Below are positions 11,264 through 22,765 of a DNA stretch of 64,000 nt, piece after piece. Made by a program: the position numbers and the translations under genes. The first letter of the stretch is position 1, and each line of letters opens with the position of its first letter. The notes under the pieces were generated by a model, which made no database searches, was not told the origin of the DNA, and saw only the letters and a program-made list of their open reading frames with translations. The DNA lies in NCBI GenBank assembly GCA_946122785.1, contig CAMGYJ010000004.1:8826150-8890149 (forward strand). Direction: 5' to 3'. Origin of the DNA: Linum tenue. Lineage: Eukaryota; Streptophyta; Magnoliopsida; Malpighiales; Linaceae.

Positions 11264-11661
11264 TCGCTGCTCTAGGTCCTAAACCCTCGCAGCTAGGGCG
11301 CGATTGATTTCGATGGGATGTCCTTGGCCACGAGTTTCCTCTGGAAACTGAACATCCACCGGTTGAGTCAGCGCATCCAATCGTCGCGCTTGCTACTCCA
11401 ATTTTTGGTTTAGCTTATTGAATTGCGTTTGAAAAAGAACATTCATCTGCACCGTAAGTGTGTGCAATAACTCCGTCATGTTAATCTGTTGTCCGGCCTC
11501 TCATCTTCGTCGTTACTTTGCTCGTCGCCGGATGAAGAGCTCTGCTCTGGTGTTTTATCCGAAATTGAGTACTTTGCGTGTGTTCGTGCAGCAACAGGTA
11601 AGGCTACTTTTGACGTTGCCTCCGTCTTTGCCACTGAGTAGAACCAGGCGATGATGCCACT

Positions 11662-12446
11662 TGATATGAGCAAGGGTGGTTGCTCAAGAATCAGAATCAC
11701 GCAGCTCACTCGTTTCCAAGGAAATCGGAGAGGATTCGTCGAAATATCAAACAAAAACAGGATACGGGTTTAATGGTGATCGACGAGCAACTTCAACACT
11801 CGTATCGGGGAAGAGGCTCGTGCGATTTAGAGGTAGCAACTCGACCATGATTGAAGGGCATACTTAACCGATACTGAGCTCGCTCAACTACTGGAATCAA
11901 TCCAGTAATCTAGGACAGTCTAAGAGTATGGGAACTCAAAGAACAAGGGTTTATTATTAAACTTCTCTACTCCACAACGAGCTTAAAGCTCCCTTTAAAT
12001 AGCCAGCTACAATCCTAACTCTACTACGAATGGAATACGGAAATTAACAAGCAAGCTAACTGCAAACAAGGAAAAAGAATCTTATCTAAGGAAGGAAAGT
12101 AATCACCACACGCATGTGTCTTTCGGCACAAGCAATTCACCTCCCAAACAAGTAATCGAAACAGCCCACATAGCCACGTCGAGGCCTTGATTCGAGGGCT
12201 CCCAAGCTCCATCGCTCCTAGCCCATTCCAACACGGTCTTTACCAAGTTTTGGACTTCCATATCCTTCATGTATCCGCCTGCGAAGCTCCTCCAATTGCG
12301 TTGAATAAGCTCTCCAAAACAGCACCTCCAGACAACTCCCAACTTTAGCCAAAATCACCATCTTCAGGATCCTTCTCCGTTCGTCTTCGTTGGTGAATTG
12401 AAGTTTTACTAACGACGGGTTTGGACCAGCTTCGAGGGCTGCATCA
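11662..12446 (-). repeat. 5' LTR of the 7.3-12.4 kb element
   Basis: 785-bp partner of 7330-8114, in the same orientation. Confidence 0.92.
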
Positions 12447-12451
12447 AATGT

Positions 12452-12914
12452 AAAAATACTAATGTTTGGTTCGAGTCGCTTTGATCTGGTCGAATTAGGC
12501 TGGATACCCATGAGTTTGAGTTCTATTGTCATGCTTAACCGAAACTCCACAACACATAGTAGATTTAGTATGGATTTTCGGTAGCAATGTTGAGACATGG
12601 TGGATGGGTAAAGCTTAGGACTCCACCAACATTGTTTGGAGAAGAGTTGTTAATTAGTGGGTGAAGGCGAGGATTGTGCATAATAGATATGTTATGGATA
12701 TTCGGTAGCTGCCGTGATAATTGCTAATTGATATGAGATGGGTTGCAAAGTCGTGGGCCAAAGCGATTATTTGGGTAAGAGATCATAGACAAAAACCTAA
12801 TTGATAATTGCTACAATAGGAAAAACAATTAAATGAAAACTTAAGTAGACAATAACTACTATGTGAAACATAATGGCTAATAAATGTAGACCTGACGGAT
12901 AATAGATGAACACA
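12452..12914. other. target-side sequence, no gene
   Basis: Continuation of the sequence into which the LTR element inserted. It carries a diverged part of the 6.9-7.3 kb repeat unit. Confidence 0.4.
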
Positions 12915-13087
12915 TCTACTATACTTATAATACGCGGAAGGGGAAAACAGCTTCCCCATTTCAAATTTCCTGCAACGAGAGTGAAAGTAGGAAGGACATT
13001 TTGGTCTTCACAATTGACACGCCAAAACACAACACCAAACTGCGACCAAGTGTAATCGCAGTCCGGGAATGCAGTAACAGGCAAGTT

Positions 13088-13612
13088 ATATTATCAACCC
13101 GGGGTCTAGATCTACTGCTTACTCCGTGATTCTCTATTATCTAGCAAACTAGTTCGAGTGATTGTTGTTAAAAGCAAAAGCAGCAAGAAAGCAGTAAATT
13201 GTTCGGTTTTCAAAGTCAGGAAAGAGTCACTCGGGATTGAGTCCCCCTAGCCCCTTAGTTAGGTTCAATTGTAATTCCCTGGGTTGATTCACAGTAGATT
13301 AGACTGCGGAAGATCCGACAGTAGCTTGGAATCTCTTAAGCTGACCAAGCCCTCTCAGTCTAACTACCCGGCAGACGACTAGTCTTCACCGGGATAGAAA
13401 GCTGAAGCAATAAGCACAGAACTCCACTACTGGAATTGAATTCCAGTACAAAGCAGTAAACTGGCTAACTCTCGTATAGCCAATCTCCTACTATTGAATG
13501 AAGAGGCTCTAACAACCTAATCAGATTCTATCTATCTCAGGTTGCAGCAGAAATCGAGAAAAGCTGATCAGACTCCAATCAATTCAATAAACATGCATCA
13601 TTCGATTAAAAT
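13088..13612 (-). repeat. LTR-retrotransposon-derived fragment inside the Helitron
   Basis: Read on the minus strand, it resembles the 3' half of the LTR at 23640-24150. The shared order is GATTAGGT, GGCTAGGGGGA, then TTTGCTAGATAAT, then CTAGA-CCC. It lacks the primer-binding site and has diverged strongly. Confidence 0.45.
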
Positions 13613-13988
13613 CAAACAGTAATATCATCCCAAGTCATTACAATCAAATTATATTTTATAATTATTTGATATCATAATGATCAAATTATAGTGTATTTTA
13701 TAGGGAATCGTTTGGTATTTGTTAGTAAAAAACTAAACATAAAGATCTATTTGGTTATTTTAAACATTAAGACGATCCTAAACATTTTCAGTTCCTTTTG
13801 AATTTCTATGGTTTTATTCCTGAATAAGTGGTGTGCAAATGGCGAATTGTAGTCGTCTCTTTTCTTTCACTGTTTTTTATTTTCAAATAGAAAGTTTAAA
13901 AGTAAAGAATAATTAGAATTTGGCATGGGTCGGTCAAACAGGCTGAATTTCAAGTTTTGACCCGTTTGTTTTATGCATTGCAAATTTA

Positions 13989-14204
13989 TTAGCATGTTGA
14001 TGGAAATGGCTTGGAAAAAAGACATATAAGTTGTACCTTTGCAGAAATGTCCTCAAATGTTTGAATGCTTTGTGAATCAGGTTCCGTGACTTTTGTGATG
14101 GTGTATGTGCTTGACGATTGCTCGATGTTGTAACTACTTAATTTGAGAGTAAATCTTTTGATTTTCCCTATGAGTTGTGATGCCAGTTCTGGTGGTTGTA
14201 GCAT
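13989..14204 (-). pseudogene. RPA1-like single-strand DNA-binding fragment
   Basis: A 71-codon minus frame includes PPELASQLIGKIKRFTLKL, then YNI and STYTITKVTE. This matches the last OB-fold strands of plant replication protein A large-subunit proteins, where a PPE--LIGKK-F-K-K block precedes YTV-K. Only about 60 residues remain; the rest of the OB fold and the zinc ribbon are absent. RPA-like genes are common Helitron cargo, which fits its position inside the element at 12915-16039. Confidence 0.6.
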
Positions 14205-14289
14205 GTTGTCGTTGTTGGCCTGTAAAAGTTGTTCTGCCGTGATGCTAAATACCTTTCTTTATTTTTTAACAAATTGTGTAGTAGTGCTA

Positions 14290-14492
14290 TGAAACAGACC
14301 ACCCATGAACGCTACGCTTATTATGGCCTGTTCTTACTTCCGGTGGTGAGAAATTGTGAATTGAGAATCATATTCGCCTACCGCACTGTGTCTGGCTGGT
14401 GGCTGCTTACGAAGGTGGTGGATGGTGAATTAAAAAATCATATTCGCCTACCTCTCTAGAATTATGAAACAGACTACCCATGAACGTTACCC
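14290..14492 (+). repeat. pair of ~27-bp direct repeats
   Basis: TGAAACAGACCACCCATGAA near 14289 recurs as TGAAACAGACTACCCATGAA near 14465, and CATATTCGCCTACC recurs between them. This is a partial local duplication in non-coding Helitron DNA. Confidence 0.6.
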
Positions 14493-14944
14493 TTAAGAGT
14501 CCATAGCTTTGCGAAAAACCAAATTTAGGCAATCAAAGGTGGTGGATGTGTGATGATTTTTTATGGCTTAATTGTTTGTGAATTGGATATCTGATCTTTG
14601 TATGATTAGAGGGGATGTTTGCTTAATAGAATAATCCATTTTAATTCATGTTTATTTTTAACATGAACTTTAGTAACTCAAAACCTTCGAGACACATATC
14701 ACCTACTGCATTGTATCATTTTGCCTGGGTGCTTGATGTGTTATCAAACTTCTTTGCTGCTGCTGCATTTACACTAACAGGGGAGTTAAGAACCCATGAA
14801 TGTTTCCGTTTGACACAAACAAGGGACTTGCTTCTAAATCGTGCACTAAAGATGATTGGAGGAAACATCTCTGTTGCAGTTGATATACTGGAGACCATAA
14901 CAAAAGCAATGTATAACATCAAAACCAACCATCTGAACTATTAG

Positions 14945-16010
14945 CATTGTTGCTTTACTCTTTTTTCGTGGTTGAGTCTCCTTCAAAAAAATGATTTTGA
15001 TTTTAGAAAATTTTGCTTCTGCAGTCCTGTCTTGCCACCAACGCGTTCAGTAGATGGAGATGGCAGAGGCGAAGGCTATTTTTGTGTTGTTGTTGCTGGT
15101 TAGGGATCGGTTTGTGAAGAAGAGGGAGAAGAGAGGGGGAAAGGGAAATGCAGGAGAGGGGGATAACTCTTTTCTCTGACAAAAATGGAGTGAAGAAAGG
15201 AATTATGATCAGTAAGGATATGGTTATCTTACATAGCGGTCTCTATTCTGTTTGAATTGAGCTTGGGAGGCAGTGATAAGGACGAGTTGCAACCAATTCA
15301 TAGTGATAAGAGTGCTATGAACTGTGATCATGTCTTATTTCAAGTTAGAAGGTAGTTTCAGTATAAGGATTATTTAATTTGACAAGTTGTTTCGTCCATG
15401 ATTCTTGGTAGTTTCAGTGCCATTCTAGCCATTGTTTAGTCTGTAATTTTTTAGAATTGATGTGCGAGTAATGACTTTAACTTAGCTTCAACTATTATTT
15501 GTGTATTTATTGGCATGTGATAGAATTCTCTTATCTTTGAATTCAGTTTCATACTCTAATTGTATCATTTGTACATAGGCAAATCATGCTCGAGATGACA
15601 ACTCGCTGATATGGCTGGTGCAAGGAATGAAGCCATCATTAGAATTCAGACCGACAACGTGGAGGGATGCCCAGGACTAATTCAATGATGATTGATGATG
15701 GTATAATAAAAACAGCAGTCTACATCAGCACCAATTTCTAGGCCTAAGTAAAGTTATTCAACCCAGAACTCTGCTTAGCGCTAAAAATTGCCCTCACCCA
15801 ACCTTGATCCTGTTTGACCCACTTTTGAAGAGTCAAGATATATGACTAATCCTCTCCGTTCGTACTTTCTTATTGACTCTTTCTGACCCTTTAGGTTGGG
15901 GCGGGGCGGGAAGAATCAGATTAGTGGGTCGGTCCTAATTAAGTGGAATCTCAATCCCTTCACTCTCACTTGTTTTCTCTCCCATTCCACAAGTGGGTAA
16001 CATACAGTAA
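14945..16010. other. Helitron interior without recognisable gene
   Basis: Mixed-composition DNA with no credible reading frame. The 98-codon open stretch just before it (14648-14944) has no recognisable domain. Confidence 0.3.
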
Positions 16011-16039
16011 TCCGGCCAACGGGCCGGGTAATAAGCTAG

Positions 16040-16693
16040 TAGGGTATATAATATGAGAGAGGGGTAAAAGAAAGACTTGAAACTTCCACACTTGCACTTG
16101 GAGGAGTTTGGGAGCCACTAATGAATAGTAACTTAAACCTAGGCTTTTATATACTAATAATTAATTAATAATGTGTATTCAAACTTATCTTAAGTTAAGG
16201 GCATGTCGAGAGTTTTATAACGCTACCATTTCGTTGTAAAATCATATTGGAGGTCGTGTTGAAAAAGTCATTAATAGAAAATATTGTGTGTTTAATCACA
16301 GTTAAATTAGTGTTCAACTATTTCATACTAAAAATGACCTATCAATTTAAATTCGATTGTCTATTTTTCAAGTTGGACCACCAAGACAGTACAGTTTTGC
16401 ACACTGGTAGGTAATCTTTCCTGACTTTCATGGGCTAATCGGTTGAATTTTTCTCCCTTGGTGTTTCTCCCCAATTTGTTTCCGGAAACTGTAGCCCCAT
16501 GTTCTTGAAGTATTGATATCGAACTTGTAATTTTGGGAATGATTAACTAGTGGAAGGGGACAATCTTTTTCTTTGAACTTGATGGGAGGAGACAACAAAC
16601 TATTCTTGGAAAATGGAAATGGGAACTGGAGGAAGAAGAGTTTATTCACGACGACGATGATGATAGGGAAACAGAGGGAGAGTGGTGGAAGAT
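16040..16693. other. flanking host sequence with copy of the 190-308 block
   Basis: 16050-16161 matches 190-308. The remainder has no recognised gene. It ends at the 5-bp target duplication GGGGC (16694-16698) of the next LTR element. Confidence 0.45.
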
Positions 16694-16698
16694 GGGGC

Positions 16699-18362
16699 TG
16701 TTTCGTTGGCCAAACTCGCGTGTTCAATGTGCATTGTATTCAAGTAAGTACAAACACAAAGTTAGCAAAATCGTCAAATATCCGCCATCGAATGTTGGCG
16801 TCGTTGATTTGATCGATTACACAGAAATCAAGACGACCGTCAAATATCCACCGCCGGTGTCGGCGATGTTGATTTGATCGATGCACCTTTGACCTCTAAC
16901 CAGAACAACCGTTACTCGGTTCACCACCTCTCCAAACTACGTTCGAACGAGGAGTGTTCTAAGTTACGTTACCTCTACTCCTATGGAGGTTCCTCTGGAG
17001 AGCTCCGCGACTACGACTACAAGCTACAATCTACGACTCTGCAAAGGAGTTCTTTGACAGAGCGGTTCTACGAAACTAGAGAGAAAAGATAAATCTGCGA
17101 CGGTGCAGTTTGAGATTTGATTTTGCCGTCTTGAGCTTCTCTCTCTTCCCAATCTTTATACTTCGCTCTTCTCCCCGCAGTCGTAGTAACTGCCTTCGCG
17201 CCTTTGTCTCCCACGTCTTCATCCCTGTCAGCCGTGCAGGTAACTTCCTCCTTGTTGCGTAACTCCCACGAGTGCGAAACTGCTTGGATACGCGGAAACT
17301 TGGCCCAAAACGACACTGAGCCAAAATCTACAATTGCTGGACTCTCACCACTGCGACGTTGTTTTCTATTAAACAACATCGTTTCAGTACCGCGACGATG
17401 TTGATATCTCCCACGATGTCGTTTTCGACTAAACGACACCAAATAATCCTTAAAATATTAATTAATCAAACCGGCCCTCATTGTTGACACGCCGTCAAAC
17501 TCTCGCGGCGCCGTTCTTAGTTAAACAACATCGTTTTCAAGTTCTGCGATGTTGTCGATGTCGTTTTATATTTAACACTGTTGTTTTAACTATTGCGGCA
17601 TCGTTTGGCCTACTCGCGGCATCATTTTTAAATCCGCGGTGTCGTTTCTTTCCTCTTGCGGCATCGTTTTCAACTAAACAACACCGTCCTAAAAAGTCAT
17701 TAAAAATATTAATTAATTAATCCGGCCATCACTAGTCCAACTCGTGTGTTGACCGACGACATCATTAGCGCCAAAACGGCTCCGTTTGTTTTCCCTTTTG
17801 CGACATTGTTTTTTATTTTAAACACTATCGTTTGCTAGTACGGCGGTACCGTTGGGCTTACTCGCGGTACCGTTTTTAATTAAACGACACCGCTAATATA
17901 GCCAAAAAATATCAATCCATGGAACCGCCGCCAGTCTGCACTCGCATTGGGTTGGGCGAATTTTGGTCACTTACCCGATATGGTTTTTAATTAATCGGTA
18001 CCGCTTATCAAGGCTCTCGCGGCATCATTTTTAAATCCACGGTACCGTTTTAACTCTCCGCGATGCCGCTTGTCCCCATGCGGTACCGCTTCTCCCCTTC
18101 AAAAAAGGAGTAAAAATAATAATTAATTAGAAAAACTCCTTCTCCAATACCCACACTAAACGTGCGGCCCCTTTTGTTTTTCGGTAAGCGGTGTCGTTTC
18201 CAGTACCGCGGTACCACTGAGCTACCTTTCGGTACCGTTTTAGTTCTCCGCGACGCCGCTCGACTCCCAACGAAACCGTTTTTTATCCGCGGTATCGAAT
18301 TAAATGCCGAGACTAATTAATGCGGCATTCAATTCCGGCCGAATTAATTTTAGGTGTAAACA
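16699..18362 (-). repeat. 3' LTR (1664 bp) of the 14-kb element
   Basis: Partner of 29138-30869, with indels of tens of bases. Between about 17330 and 18300 it is filled with degenerate words of the form GCGGYAYCGTTTT and their reverse complements. Confidence 0.88.
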
Positions 18363-19915
18363 ATGCCCCCCACAACTTAGTTTATAATAATTTATGAACT
18401 AAGTTGTTGATACAATTCAAATTACCTAAAATAGTTTTATTCAACCACAAACCCACCAAAATTGGCGGAAAACTTCAGGCCGAATTTGTTCTCATCAATT
18501 ATGCGCAATTAGTGCTTTGGTCATATCTCATATATTCCCTTTTGGACAAGGAAATTGCCACTCTGCCGTAAACGAATCACATCCAATTTTTGATTTGTCA
18601 AATCCGACGTGCAGCCATGCATTAGCCGCAATGGCTCTTATTGCAGCCCTGCGGAGAAGCTTGCAGCAGCGTTGCTTAGGCAGAACGACAACGTTTGAGA
18701 TTTTTTTTTCCAACGGTGCTGCATTGGCTGGAATTCTTTAATATTCTTTATTTTGTTTATATTTTTCCGGCCTACACAAGTGGCCCTCTCTCCCATCACC
18801 AACCGACAACGCTGCTGAGCAAACAAAAACAATGTTGTTTTCTTCCCGTAGCAAAGAAAAAAAAATAATAATAATAAATTATTTATTAATCATTTTCGCA
18901 GGGATATTTCTACCTAGAACAGCTCTGATTTTCCATTCTCACTCCCGCTCAACAGGCCTGCTATTTATTATTATTATTATTATTTTTACGGACGGGCAAT
19001 GTTGTTTGAGCCATGAAAGAAGACAACGTTCCTTTCTCTCAAACAACACCGTTTTTTTTATGGTATAATATAATAGTCCTTTTGCTTCCGCGGCACCGTG
19101 CCCCCCAATAGTGTTGTTGATATGAAAAGAAAAATAAAGCAGCACCACTGCTACGTGGCTCAGGCAAAAACGACCATGTTTGGTCATTCTTTCCTTATCA
19201 ACCATTATCAAAGAAAATTAAAATTAAAGCCATGTTTAATCTTTGTCGATATTGTGACTATCTCGACAACACAGTAATCGGCCGACCATATTTAACAACT
19301 CTGGCCTAAAGAAAACAAACCATTTAGCCAACACAACCATACACCAACGACCTTGACTATGTTAATGCAATGCCGATGGCATCTACGTAGCTCACTCACG
19401 CACGAATCTAAAATAAAAAGCGATAAACTGGCTATACAACATGATTGCAACATATCCATGCTATATTTCCTAACATTCACACGTAAAACAATCTTTGAAG
19501 CGATTCAGAATCAGAGTTAACTCGTACCTGTCAGACTCATGCAAGCTGGCAATATGAACGTTGAGTGTGGATCATCCTTCCCGCCAAAGTTGATTTCTTC
19601 CACAATGTCGCAGACAGCGCCGCTGCTTCCTCTCCCAACTTTTTACTCGCATCCTCGCCGTTGATGGGCAACCCCTCTATCAAGGCCGTGATTTCGGCCT
19701 TCTCCACCCTCTCTTGAGGTGGCTTACTCTGATTTTGGTGGACCACCTAATGCACGCATTCATGGTCTCACCATTTCAGACAAGCGGTTCAAGCAAGCCT
19801 TACTCAACACTCTCGCGCTTGAAACTATGACGTTGGACGTTCCTCCATCCCCGCTCCTGATTTCAAATGGTCCAAAATCTCCATGGTACAAATAAGCTTC
19901 AGCCACGTTGGCTGA
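18363..19915 (-). other. 3' internal region of the 14-kb element
   Basis: It begins with the polypurine tract (minus strand TTGTGGGGGGCAT). Near 19900-19790 the minus strand reads NVAEAYLYHGDFGPFEI, which looks like a continuation of the retroelement polyprotein. Stops follow, and no RT or integrase motif is seen. An (ATT)n run lies at 18964-18988. Confidence 0.55.
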
Positions 19916-20772
19916 TGACTCGATATTTGCACATGTTTTCCCCTTTGTTTCTTGATCGTTTAAGCTTGCATTATCGCTTCTTTGGCCTATTTTATGCTAG
20001 GTTGTGTTCCTTTGTCACATTTCAGGTCCTAGCACATAACGTGAAGCGTAGGCGCAAGTTTCAAGTCAATCGGAGATCAATTGGCGACTCGGGGGAAGAA
20101 ACTCGGGTATGACTTTAAGAAGATGGATTTCTACCTCATTTTGTGACCATATAATCATGTAATCTTGTCATGAGAAGAAAGAGGACGAGACTACGAGCGT
20201 CTGGGATCAAACGGCACCTGATTTGGAGTCCGAACGAGGGAGAAACGAAGAATCAAAGATAGGGGAAAATTGGTTTCGGGCTTCTCTGAGAAACAGAAGG
20301 GGGCCCTATCGTGAACCAAAAATCCCCTATCGTGAACCAAAATCCCCGGTCGTGAACCAAAATCCCCGGTTGTGAACAAAAAATCCCCGGTCGTGAACCA
20401 AAAATTCCCGGTCGTAACCTAAAATACCCGACAGGGGATTTTGATCGGGGATCGCGAACGCAGGCTGTTAAAAGCCTGTTTTGTGCGTTTTTGCAGGGGA
20501 GAGCTGGTTTTTGGATCCCAAACACCCAAGGGACGAACCAAAGAAAGAGAGGGCGATTTGAGGGCATTCTAAGAGTGGAATTGGAGGATTTCTTCGCCTT
20601 GGAAGCTCGAGGAACAAGCCCGGACTTGAAGATTGATCATCTGAAGATTCTTACTGCAGTCTCTCTCTTCTCTATGGAGTAACTTCCCTTCACTTAGGTT
20701 TTGAGGAACCCTAGGTACGTTTGTTTGATTGGATGATTGTATGAGTACTCTGACTTGATAATCTTGAGTTCA
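19916..20772 (+). repeat. truncated LTR, first 857 bp
   Basis: Matches 22766-23620 closely, then jumps directly to gag sequence equivalent to 24812. The missing 1.19 kb covers the LTR end, primer site, gag start and about 150 codons. Confidence 0.85.
20304..20432 (+). repeat. ~21-bp tandem repeat in the truncated LTR, about 6-7 units
   Basis: The unit is about TCCCCGGTCGTGAACCAAAA. The same array is at 23151-23280 in the full LTR. Confidence 0.85.
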
Positions 20773-21295
20773 GAAACTTTGTGCACAACTTGCTCAAGAT
20801 CACCCGTCTGCTACCATACTAGAAGAGGAGGAGGAAGAAGAAGGATACAAGGACATTGTGGAGCAAACAAAAGTTATCACGGAGAGCTCCCGTGAAGATC
20901 ATGATCAAGAATGTCTTGTCGTAGTCGACCACCCCTTCCCACATCCCACACTGAGCTTTGAAGGGGTGGGCATGAGTGAGGAGATGCAAGAAGATCTCAT
21001 GAAAGAAATTGCTTGGCAACTTGCTCTCCAATCCGTGCTAGAAGAAGAAGAGCAAGAAAGGGTGCAGAAAGAAGTTGTGGAGGATGACGAAAGTGAAGTA
21101 GAAGGAGTTCTTGATCATTTCCCAGGGGTGATACCATATGAACAAGGAAGGGAGTTTGAAAAAGCAATTGGCGTCCAGGCTGAGGACGGAGTTGAGGTGG
21201 AAGAGGCCTGCACCGGCCATGAGTTACATGTGATATCTCCACCAAACGTCGAGGAACTACTTAGCAAGGACCCATTTGCAGTGTCTCTTTTCTAG
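20773..21295 (+). pseudogene. gag-like frame, 5'-truncated copy
   Basis: This frame reads EKLCAQLAQDHPSA and then a long acidic region, matching codons about 150 onward of the frame at 24363. It continues past the point where the second copy is broken, with ISPPNVEELLSKDPF, and ends at 21295. Another open piece (21350-21538) ending NLNFKEVLGWTET probably belongs to the same protein after a frame change. The start codon was lost in the LTR-gag deletion, so translation is unlikely. Confidence 0.65.
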
Positions 21296-21538
21296 ACCAA
21301 GGCCACTTCGACATCTGTCCCTCTTGGTGGACGCGATGGTGGTCAATCGATGCTGTCATATCTAGTTTGGGGCAATGAGACTAGAGAAGAGAAGAAGAGG
21401 TCTCGAGGGTGGAGACTTCATCCGCATCAAGTGCACGAGCTTCCATCACCTGTCATACCACATGCTCGTGACTTGAGACTCCACCTCATTGACGAGAACC
21501 TCAACTTCAAGGAGGTTTTGGGGTGGACTGAAACTTAG

Positions 21539-22765
21539 GAGCTATCGTCCGGCTCACGACGTGAAAGAAGCGCTTGTTGGGAGGCAACCCAACCAGTCGG
21601 TTTGCATTTCTTTCCCTATTTCTCTTCGGTTGAGTCAGTTTTGTTCTTTGATTTTAGAGTCAATAACTCAACCTTTGTGAGATTTTGTGTGGTGTTTGTG
21701 TTTCGACTACTCTCTCCTCCTTGAATGCACCGCCTGCCTCGTCCACCGTCATTCACCCTTGATCTGGTAACTTTGTTCTACCCCCTTATCTTTCCTCCAT
21801 TGAGGACAATGTCGTGCTTAAGTGTGGGGGGATGTTCGATTATGTATGCGGGTGAATGTTTGGTTGTTTGTGTGCTTGGAGCCTAGTCCACTGTCCAAAT
21901 TTTTAAATTTGAGGGCTCCAAGTACGTGTTTCCATGCAAATTGCCTGCTCAGTATGCTTTGAATTGACAGTCTCTATAGTAATGTGCAACCAAGGGAGGT
22001 AGTGTAGCACTATGGAGGATATTGATGCATTTAAGAAGTCTCGTTTCTTCTTCATATTGTGTTGGTTGATTGTGTGAATTAGTGATCTTAGGACCCTTGA
22101 ATGGTGTGGTGTTGTGGACTCTCTACCTATCATGGACTCCAGTATCATGTTTTGAAATAAAAGGTGCTCGAAAATGTGCTTTACAATAACGTCTCCCGTG
22201 CGAATAGGGCGAAAGTGTGTAAGGGGAGACGGGAATCCGTTCCCAATTTCCACCTACTACCTCCAGCCCCCTTACATATCTTTCCCCCGCACGAGGCTTG
22301 AGACATTCGCTCCCGGCATGGCCGGTAAGAGCCGGGTTCCCGCAAAACCTTTGCTAGGTGGGAGCCCCGTTTTCTGAAAATCGGGTTGGAACCCTTGGAA
22401 AAAAAAGAAAAAAAAAGAGAACAAAAGAAAAGGAAAAAAAGGGGGTTCCAACCGTCTTCAAAATGAAAATAAGAGCACCTTGAAAAATGTGAGTCCATGA
22501 TCTTTTGTTTTTTAGAGTCTCTTTGTCCATGATTGATCTGTCCTCTGATCACTATTTACCATGATGTCGACTCGAGATTGGCGTTCTCGCCGAAGAAGCT
22601 ATGAGATGACTTGTGTGTCGGTTGACCTCGTAAGCTGCTAAATGATCTAGAAAATCCTCTATCAACGATCGAGGGTGTGTGTTGCTGTAGAGTTCTGGAG
22701 AGTTGCATTGGTTGGAGTTAGGTTTGCTTGGGGACAAGCAAACGGTTAAGTGTGGGGGGATTTGA
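21539..22765 (+). other. 3' non-coding region of nested element, ending in polypurine tract
   Basis: No reading frame. It contains TTGTTGGGAGGCAACCCAAC at 21574 and twice the phrase TTAAGTGTGGGGGGAT (about 21820 and 22746). The second copy abuts the LTR and is the likely polypurine tract. Confidence 0.7.

Larger units (their letters stand above)
7330..12446 (-). mobile_element. internally deleted Ty3-type LTR retrotransposon
   Basis: Two 785-bp LTRs (7330-8114 and 11662-12446) begin TGATATGAGC and end GCATCA on the plus strand. A perfect 5-bp duplication AATGT flanks the element (7325-7329, 12447-12451). On the minus strand a purine tract (GGGAGGGAA) lies just before the 3' LTR at 8115-8123. 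A degenerate initiator-Met primer site (TGGCATCATCGCCTGG) follows the 5' LTR at about 11659-11644. Gag and protease remnants lie in that order. No reverse transcriptase, RNase H or integrase was seen, so the element is non-autonomous by deletion. Confidence 0.92.
12915..16039 (+). mobile_element. probable non-autonomous Helitron, 3.1 kb
   Basis: The left end is TCTACTATACTTATAATACG, starting TC after an A, as in plant Helitrons. The right end has a strong hairpin (CCGGCCAACGGGCCGG), eight bases, then CTAG (16036-16039) followed by T. There is no target duplication, as expected for insertion between A and T. The interior carries an RPA-like fragment, a protein type often encoded by plant Helitrons. 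No Rep/helicase frame is visible. A second 3' end of the same family lies at 50256. Confidence 0.62.

Noticed and set aside
14229..14944. Plus-strand frames of 76 and 98 codons in the Helitron
   Set aside because: No domain, no splice context, and one overlaps a local duplication.
20299..20435. Regularly spaced 21-bp repeats as a CRISPR-like array
   Set aside because: Units are contiguous with no unique spacers and lie in a plant LTR.
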